Positions 58,329-64,000 of a stretch of 64,000 nt of DNA are shown here, piece after piece; the first letter of the stretch is position 1, and each line of letters begins with the position of its first letter. The stretch covers positions 1 to 64,000 of the forward strand of contig JACMOK010000069.1 of assembly GCA_014378065.1 (NCBI GenBank), read 5' to 3'. The position numbers were made by a program, and so were the translations under genes. The DNA is from Flavobacterium sp. (lineage in GTDB: Bacteria > Bacteroidota > Bacteroidia > Flavobacteriales > Flavobacteriaceae). The notes under the pieces are model-generated. The model was not told the origin of the DNA. It did no database searches and saw nothing but the letters and a program-made list of their open reading frames with translations.

Positions 58329-58910
58329 CTATAAATTTTTTAAAGCTTGTTTGATGATGGATTCCACCGTAGCATTGGGCGTCTCTTTGACAATTTTGTC
58401 TACCGATTTTTCAGCCAATTTTTTGTTAAAACCAAGAACTTCCAAAGCAGATAACGCTTCATCCTTATTTGTATTGTTTTGGCTTAATGAAACTTCGTCT
58501 ATATCGTAGAGTTTTAACACTTTGTCCTTTAAGTCAAGTATAGCACGCTGTGCTGTTTTCGTGCCGATTCCCTTAATCGACTGTATGGTGCCCAAATCTC
58601 CGACTGCCAAGGCTTGAATAATTTGTTTTGGATCTAATGAAGACAACATTGTTCTGGCTATACTCGCTCCTATTCCCGAAACGGATAACAACATTTTAAA
58701 TATTTCTCTTTCTGATTTTTCAACAAAACCGAATAACGTATGGGCATCTTCCTTGATCTGAAGATAGGTGTAAATTTTTATAACCTCGTTATCGGGAAGC
58801 AGGGAATAGGTGTGCAGCGAAATATTAACGTGGTATCCGACGCCTCCACAATCAATCACAATATCGGTCGGTGTCTTTTCTAGTAATTTCCCTTGTAAAT
58901 GTGCTATCAT
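58329..58910 (-). CDS. ruvA: Holliday junction branch migration protein RuvA
   Basis: MIAHLQGKLLEKTPTDIVIDCGGVGYHVNIS; LLSVSGIGASIARTMLS; IKGIGTKTAQRAILDLKDK. Confidence 0.96.
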   Translation of the reverse strand: MIAHLQGKLLEKTPTDIVIDCGGVGYHVNISLHTYSLLPDNEVIKIYTYLQIKEDAHTLFGFVEKSEREIFKMLLSVSGIGASIARTMLSSLDPKQIIQALAVGDLGTIQSIKGIGTKTAQRAILDLKDKVLKLYDIDEVSLSQNNTNKDEALSALEVLGFNKKLAEKSVDKIVKETPNATVESIIKQALKNL

Positions 58911-58975
58911 GAGTATGGTAAAGTAATTCAAATATAACAAAAAACTTTAATTGCGGTAATGCTTCAGTGGATCTG

Positions 58976-61273
58976 TTAAAATTTAATGTCTAAGTTTTTT
59001 AATCGTTTGTGTTTTTCTTGGGCATCTACCACAGCAACAGCTGCCATATTAACCATTTCTTCCACACTCGCACCCAACTGAAAAATGTGTACTGGTTTTT
59101 CCATCCCTAGCATGATCGGCCCCACAGAATCTACCTTATATAATTCTTTGAGCAATTTATAGGTAATATTTGCCGACTCCAAATTAGGGAAAATCAATGT
59201 ATTTACCTTTTTTCCTGCGAGTTTGGAAAATGGAAATTTTGTCTTAAGCATATCGTGATTTAAAGCAAAATCAGCCTGAATTTCACCATCGACAATGAGG
59301 TCGGGGTAATATTTGTGCAGATAAGCAACTGATTCTCTGACTTTCGAAGCGCTTTCATTGGCCGATGATCCGAAATTGGAAAATGAGACCATTGCAATCA
59401 CGGGTTCCATGCCAAACATTTTTACAGTTTTGGCCGTCATCAATGCAATCTTTGCCAGATCATCGGCAGTAGGACTTGGATTAATCGCGGTATCAGATAA
59501 AAACATGGGTCCTCGATTGGTCATCATCATATTGGTCGTGGCAATTATGGATATTCCGGGTGCCTTGCCAATCAGTTGCATCATTGGCTTTACAACTGAA
59601 GGATAGCTTCTGGAGTAGCCGGTCACCAAAGCATCAGCTTCCCGTTCGTTGATCATCATCGCAGCAAAATAATTGCGTTCTCGCATCCATTTCTGGGCAT
59701 CGAGTAAAGAAATACCTCTTCTCTGGCGTGTTTTCCAATACATTTCGGCATAACGCAACCTCCTGCTATCTTCATCCTTGGTTTTGGGATCGTAAATAGG
59801 CACCTCAGCATCAAAGCCGAGCTCGTCTTTAAGTTCTAAAATAACTTCTCTGTTTCCGAGTAAAATAGGAAAGCCGATACCTTCTTCTAAAACAATTTGT
59901 GCCGCTTTTAAAACGTCAAGATGATCCGCTTCAGCAAACACGACGCGTTTCGGATCGGTTTTGGCCCGATTGGTTAGCAATCGAACCATTTTATTATCAG
60001 ACCCCAATCGTTCTAGCAGCTCTTCTTCGTATTTCTCCCAATCGTGAATGGGCTGCAGGGCCACGCCTGATTCCATTGCTGCCCTCGCAACCGCAGGCGC
60101 AACCATGGTGATCAACCTGGGGTCGAAGGGTTTCGGAATAATATACTCTCTTCCAAAAACAAGTTTCATTTCGCCATAAGCAATGTTTACTTGCTCTGGA
60201 ACAGACTCCTTCGCTAGGGCAGCCAAGGCACGAACCGCCGCCATCTTCATGGCTTCATTTATTTTTGTAGCCCGTACATCCAACGCACCCCGAAAGATAT
60301 AAGGAAATCCGAGTACATTGTTGACTTGATTTGGATGATCCGAACGGCCAGTAGCCATGATAATATCTTTTCGGGTTTCGATCGCTACATTGTAATCGAT
60401 TTCGGGTATTGGGTTAGCCATTGCAAAAACAATCGGGTTCGCCGCCATGCCCAGCAACATATCGGCAGAAAGAATATTTCCCGCGGAAAGTCCGAGAAAT
60501 ACATCCGCATTGACTAAAGCTTCTTTTAGTTGAATCCCTTTGGTTCCCTTGCAATATTTTCGTTGTAGCGGAGACAGATCTTTTCGGTCTGCTGACAGAA
60601 CGCCCTCCTTATCAAACATAATAATATTATCCAAATGAACGCCCAATAAAACATACAGATTGGCACACGCCAATGCCGCTGAACCTGCCCCGGAAATTAC
60701 AATTTTAATGGCCTGAATTTCTTTATCTGCTAATTCGAGGGCATTGAGCAAAGCCGCTGAAGAAATAATCGCCGTACCATGCTGGTCGTCGTGCATTACG
60801 GGAATGTTGAGTTCTTCTACCAATCGCCGTTCAATTTCAAAAGATTCTGGTGCTTTAATATCTTCAAGGTTGATGCCTCCGAACGTAGGAGCGATATTTT
60901 TTACAGTTTCGATAAAAGCATCGATGTCTTTCGTTCCGATTTCGATATCAAAAACATCAATGTCAGCAAATATTTTGAACAACAACGCCTTTCCTTCCAT
61001 CACTGGCTTAGACGCTTCCGGGCCGATATCTCCTAGCCCCAAAACTGCTGTGCCGTTAGTGATTACTGCAACCAAATTTCCTTTGGCCGTATATTTATAA
61101 ACGTTATTGACGTCTTTAACAATTTCGAGACAAGGCTCAGCAACACCAGGTGAATAGGCCAAAGACAAATCTCTCTGGGTAGCGTATTTTTTGGTAGGTA
61201 CGACTTGTATTTTTCCGGGAGTAGGTTTGGCGTGGTATAGTAGGGCTTCTCTTCTTTTGCTGTTTCTGTTCAT
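58976..61273 (-). CDS. maeB: NADP-dependent malic enzyme with C-terminal phosphotransacetylase-like domain
   Basis: [37 protein letters not shown]-terminal PTA-like region with [21 protein letters not shown]-type motifs. Confidence 0.95.
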   Translation of the reverse strand: MNRNSKRREALLYHAKPTPGKIQVVPTKKYATQRDLSLAYSPGVAEPCLEIVKDVNNVYKYTAKGNLVAVITNGTAVLGLGDIGPEASKPVMEGKALLFKIFADIDVFDIEIGTKDIDAFIETVKNIAPTFGGINLEDIKAPESFEIERRLVEELNIPVMHDDQHGTAIISSAALLNALELADKEIQAIKIVISGAGSAALACANLYVLLGVHLDNIIMFDKEGVLSADRKDLSPLQRKYCKGTKGIQLKEALVNADVFLGLSAGNILSADMLLGMAANPIVFAMANPIPEIDYNVAIETRKDIIMATGRSDHPNQVNNVLGFPYIFRGALDVRATKINEAMKMAAVRALAALAKESVPEQVNIAYGEMKLVFGREYIIPKPFDPRLITMVAPAVARAAMESGVALQPIHDWEKYEEELLERLGSDNKMVRLLTNRAKTDPKRVVFAEADHLDVLKAAQIVLEEGIGFPILLGNREVILELKDELGFDAEVPIYDPKTKDEDSRRLRYAEMYWKTRQRRGISLLDAQKWMRERNYFAAMMINEREADALVTGYSRSYPSVVKPMMQLIGKAPGISIIATTNMMMTNRGPMFLSDTAINPSPTADDLAKIALMTAKTVKMFGMEPVIAMVSFSNFGSSANESASKVRESVAYLHKYYPDLIVDGEIQADFALNHDMLKTKFPFSKLAGKKVNTLIFPNLESANITYKLLKELYKVDSVGPIMLGMEKPVHIFQLGASVEEMVNMAAVAVVDAQEKHKRLKNLDIKF

Positions 61274-61394
61274 TTGAAGTGGAATTTATTCCGACCTACA
61301 AAGGTAAAAGTCTAGTTGTAAAAAGGAAATTTTTGGGGAGTTTCTTTTAAAAGAATTCTTCTTAAGAGCGACGGTTATTTCATAATAGCGTAGA

Positions 61395-61428
61395 CAAAAA
61401 AAGCCTTTCTACACAGAAAGGCTTTTTA
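61395..61428 (-). terminator. Rho-independent terminator after amylase gene (bidirectional-looking)
   Basis: AAAAAGCCTTTCT-ACAC-AGAAAGGCTTTTT. Confidence 0.85.
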
Positions 61429-61456
61429 AGTAATAAAATGCAACTAACTCAAAATT

Positions 61457-64000
61457 TTATTGTTTGACCAACTTCATGGTTTTGACATTATTGTTGTCAT
61501 CAGTCGCTTTAACCATGTAAATACCACTGTTCAAATCGCTTACATTGAATTGGTATTCCTTAGAATGCAGTTTAAATCCTTTTACCAATTGCCCTGTCAC
61601 AGAATAAATTTCAACTTGACGGGTATTGGAATTAATCGAAAAATAATCAGCGGAAGGATTCGGGTATAAAGAAATACCTTCACTGACCTGGAAGCTATCG
61701 GTTTTTAAAGTACTTGGTTTGTTGCCGTAAACTCTGAATTGCCCCGGACCTAAATTAATCACATCGGAAGTATTTGTCACCGTAAACGGTGTATTGTTCA
61801 TCAAATTATACCAAACGCCCGCATATGGAAAATCTGGTGTGATGTTTAGCGCAGATACTGAGAAATTTGCCAAAACGACCACATTTTGAATTTGGTTAAC
61901 GGGAAGGCTGCTGTCATAAATATAAATTCTTTGTTTCAAATTGCTTCCATTTGGGCTGATCGTATAGTTCCCTTCAAATACCGGTTCTGTAGTTTTTAGA
62001 GCGATAAATCGGGCCCAATCATTGTAAATTTGAACCCTCTGAGGTACTGCAAGCCAATTGTCTGTCCATTGGGGTTGTGGTTTTGTGTCTAATTTACAAT
62101 CACCCGTAGCGGCATCGGTTTCAGAATTTACGGAACCGTCAGTACACGTATAAATAGAATCATCCATTCCTAAATCGGCAAAATGCCAAATCATTTTTGG
62201 CCCAGGAATCAATATTGACGCTGCTCCAATAGCTGACATTCTCGCTAAAGCATTATTTAGATTGTTAAACGGTGGAGCAGTGCCCGCGGTGTTGCCATAA
62301 TTTAAAGCTTCATACATCAACCTGTCTTTATCATGACTTTCTGGATAGCCTATCAATCTCTTCGCTGTAAAGCCGTGCGCTGTATTTCCCATTCTGGTGA
62401 TATCCGCATTTGCAGCATATCCTAATTCTAGTTGTTTGTAAGCGGTAAACATTTCACCCCACATCATGACCCCTTTACTTGGCGTTTCGCTTATTCGGTA
62501 GTTTGCCCATTGCTGCTCTTCATTGTCCGCTCCCAAATGTTCAAAAATAGCATAATGGTAAGGATCTAAACTCCAAGAATAATCAGCGTAATCTTTTAAA
62601 ACATCGACACGATCTTGCTGGTAAGAGTTTGTACAGGCATCACTACCCGTGCAATTTTGTGTAAAGCCCTTGGTTAAATCCCATCGGAAACCGTCGATTT
62701 TGAATTCCTCAACCCATTGTTTGATCACTCTTTTCACATAGCTTTTTGTGCGCGGCTGTTGGTGGTTAAAATCATTTCCAACACCATAACTATGGGTAGA
62801 CGTTACATTAAAATAAGGGTTTTCAGTACTTGGCCCGCCCCAACCATCACCATCCGGATCATTCATCCACATTCTGTCTAGAGGATTTCTTCCAAAAGCA
62901 TGGTTTAACGCTATATCTAGTATGACCGCAATTCCATTTTGATGGCACAGGTCGACAAATTCTTTCATTTTAGACGCTGGTCCATAAAATTTATCCAAAG
63001 CCAAATGGAAAGAGGGGTTGTATCCCCAACCTTCATTGCCTTCAAATTCCATTACTGGCATTAGTTCAATTGCATTGACTTTCAAATTTTTAAAATAATC
63101 AATTCTATCTATTAAATCTTGAAAATTCCGATGAGAATCGAAATCTCTGATGAGCACTTCGTACACCACCAAATCTTCCTTTTTGGGTTTCGCAAAATTC
63201 GTCACTTGCCAATTGTATGGTGCTGTTCCAGTTTTTAAAACAGTAACTTCTCGTTCTTGACCCGTTGGATAGGGTGGCAAGTTTGGATAGCTGCTTGCTG
63301 GAATATAAGGATCATCAAAAGGTGACAAGACCAAAGTAGAGTAGGGATCGGCGGTCTTTACCAAAGCAGGTGAATTTGCTATTGGCGTCGTATCTACAAC
63401 CCAATATTGATAAGAATAGTCAGTTCCGGGCGTTAATCCTGATAATTCGAGCCAAAATTTGGTTGATGAAGGATCTTTCTTCATCGCATAAGCTGCAGTC
63501 GGTTGCCAGTTATTAAAACTTCCCGCAACATACACAAAATCTTTAAACGGTGCGTCTAAAACTAAGGTTGCTTTACTCGCATCGCCAAGATTATAATTAA
63601 TCCCTTCCAACAAAGTGCCTGAAGGTAACGCCTGGGAGATAGTTCCCGGATTTACGATTGCCGTAAACTTTCTAGACTGGGTGGCAGTTCCTTGGGTAAT
63701 TAACAACTCATAATTTTGGTTTTCCGTTATATTGTTGTGTGGGAAGTTATAGACTGCTGTTCCGGAAGTGGTATTTATACTTACTCCATTGGCTAACAAA
63801 TTATAAGTAGCATTTCCATTGGTATTGGAGGCCTGTATCGTTAAGCTTCCGCCAGAACTAATAATAGTAGAGCTATTGGCTAAAGGAGAATTTAAGGACA
63901 CTTGAAAATACCCCACATTAAAAATAAAATCGCCACAACTTGGAGCCAATTTAAGGGTTTGTGTTCCGGTTGGATTTCTAAACACCATGCCCATTTTGGA
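61457..64000 (-). CDS. GH13 alpha-amylase family glycosyl hydrolase with T9SS type A sorting domain (N-terminus outside window)
   Basis: E-set/CBM48-like VAGSFNNWQP; GH13 motifs VILDIALNHAFGRNPL, IDGFRWDLTKGF, PESHDKDR; C-terminal LYPNPSADYFSINS...GIYMVKATDDNNNVKTMKLVKQ. Confidence 0.93.
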   Translation of the reverse strand, partial: SKMGMVFRNPTGTQTLKLAPSCGDFIFNVGYFQVSLNSPLANSSTIISSGGSLTIQASNTNGNATYNLLANGVSINTTSGTAVYNFPHNNITENQNYELLITQGTATQSRKFTAIVNPGTISQALPSGTLLEGINYNLGDASKATLVLDAPFKDFVYVAGSFNNWQPTAAYAMKKDPSSTKFWLELSGLTPGTDYSYQYWVVDTTPIANSPALVKTADPYSTLVLSPFDDPYIPASSYPNLPPYPTGQEREVTVLKTGTAPYNWQVTNFAKPKKEDLVVYEVLIRDFDSHRNFQDLIDRIDYFKNLKVNAIELMPVMEFEGNEGWGYNPSFHLALDKFYGPASKMKEFVDLCHQNGIAVILDIALNHAFGRNPLDRMWMNDPDGDGWGGPSTENPYFNVTSTHSYGVGNDFNHQQPRTKSYVKRVIKQWVEEFKIDGFRWDLTKGFTQNCTGSDACTNSYQQDRVDVLKDYADYSWSLDPYHYAIFEHLGADNEEQQWANYRISETPSKGVMMWGEMFTAYKQLELGYAANADITRMGNTAHGFTAKRLIGYPESHDKDRLMYEALNYGNTAGTAPPFNNLNNALARMSAIGAASILIPGPKMIWHFADLGMDDSIYTCTDGSVNSETDAATGDCKLDTKPQPQWTDNWLAVPQRVQIYNDWARFIALKTTEPVFEGNYTISPNGSNLKQRIYIYDSSLPVNQIQNVVVLANFSVSALNITPDFPYAGVWYNLMNNTPFTVTNTSDVINLGPGQFRVYGNKPSTLKTDSFQVSEGISLYPNPSADYFSINSNTRQVEIYSVTGQLVKGFKLHSKEYQFNVSDLNSGIYMVKATDDNNNVKTMKLVKQ

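Overview
About 64 kb of a Flavobacteriaceae (Flavobacterium-like, Bacteroidota) chromosome, almost entirely protein-coding and mostly conserved core genes. I saw no rRNA, tRNA, CRISPR array or intact transposase. Main blocks: sppA (5' truncated) and an AsmA-like protein; clpX-clpP-tig; pdxJ; nadK; an outer-membrane biogenesis cluster (DUF6089-uppS-bamA-ompH-ompH-murI); a giant T9SS-exported adhesin with 11 tandem ~81-aa modules next to a porP/sprF-type gene; nifU; a DUF255 thioredoxin-like protein; mscS; a MacAB/TolC-like export operon ending in tsaB; a cytochrome oxidase assembly cluster (DUF420, SCO, COX4-like, two COX3, ctaB); remB-like; deoC; gcvH; sprA; ruvA; maeB; and a T9SS-secreted GH13 amylase truncated at the window end. 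The most interesting non-coding signal is a family of three intergenic elements (about 10985-11107 minus, 28079-28176 plus, 47073-47175 plus). They share conserved flanks (CAAT...GATTTYCACT) around an inner hairpin whose sequence differs in each copy while complementarity is kept. This suggests a structured, dispersed (possibly mobile) DNA/RNA element. All calls come from reading the sequence and supplied translations; no database search was run.
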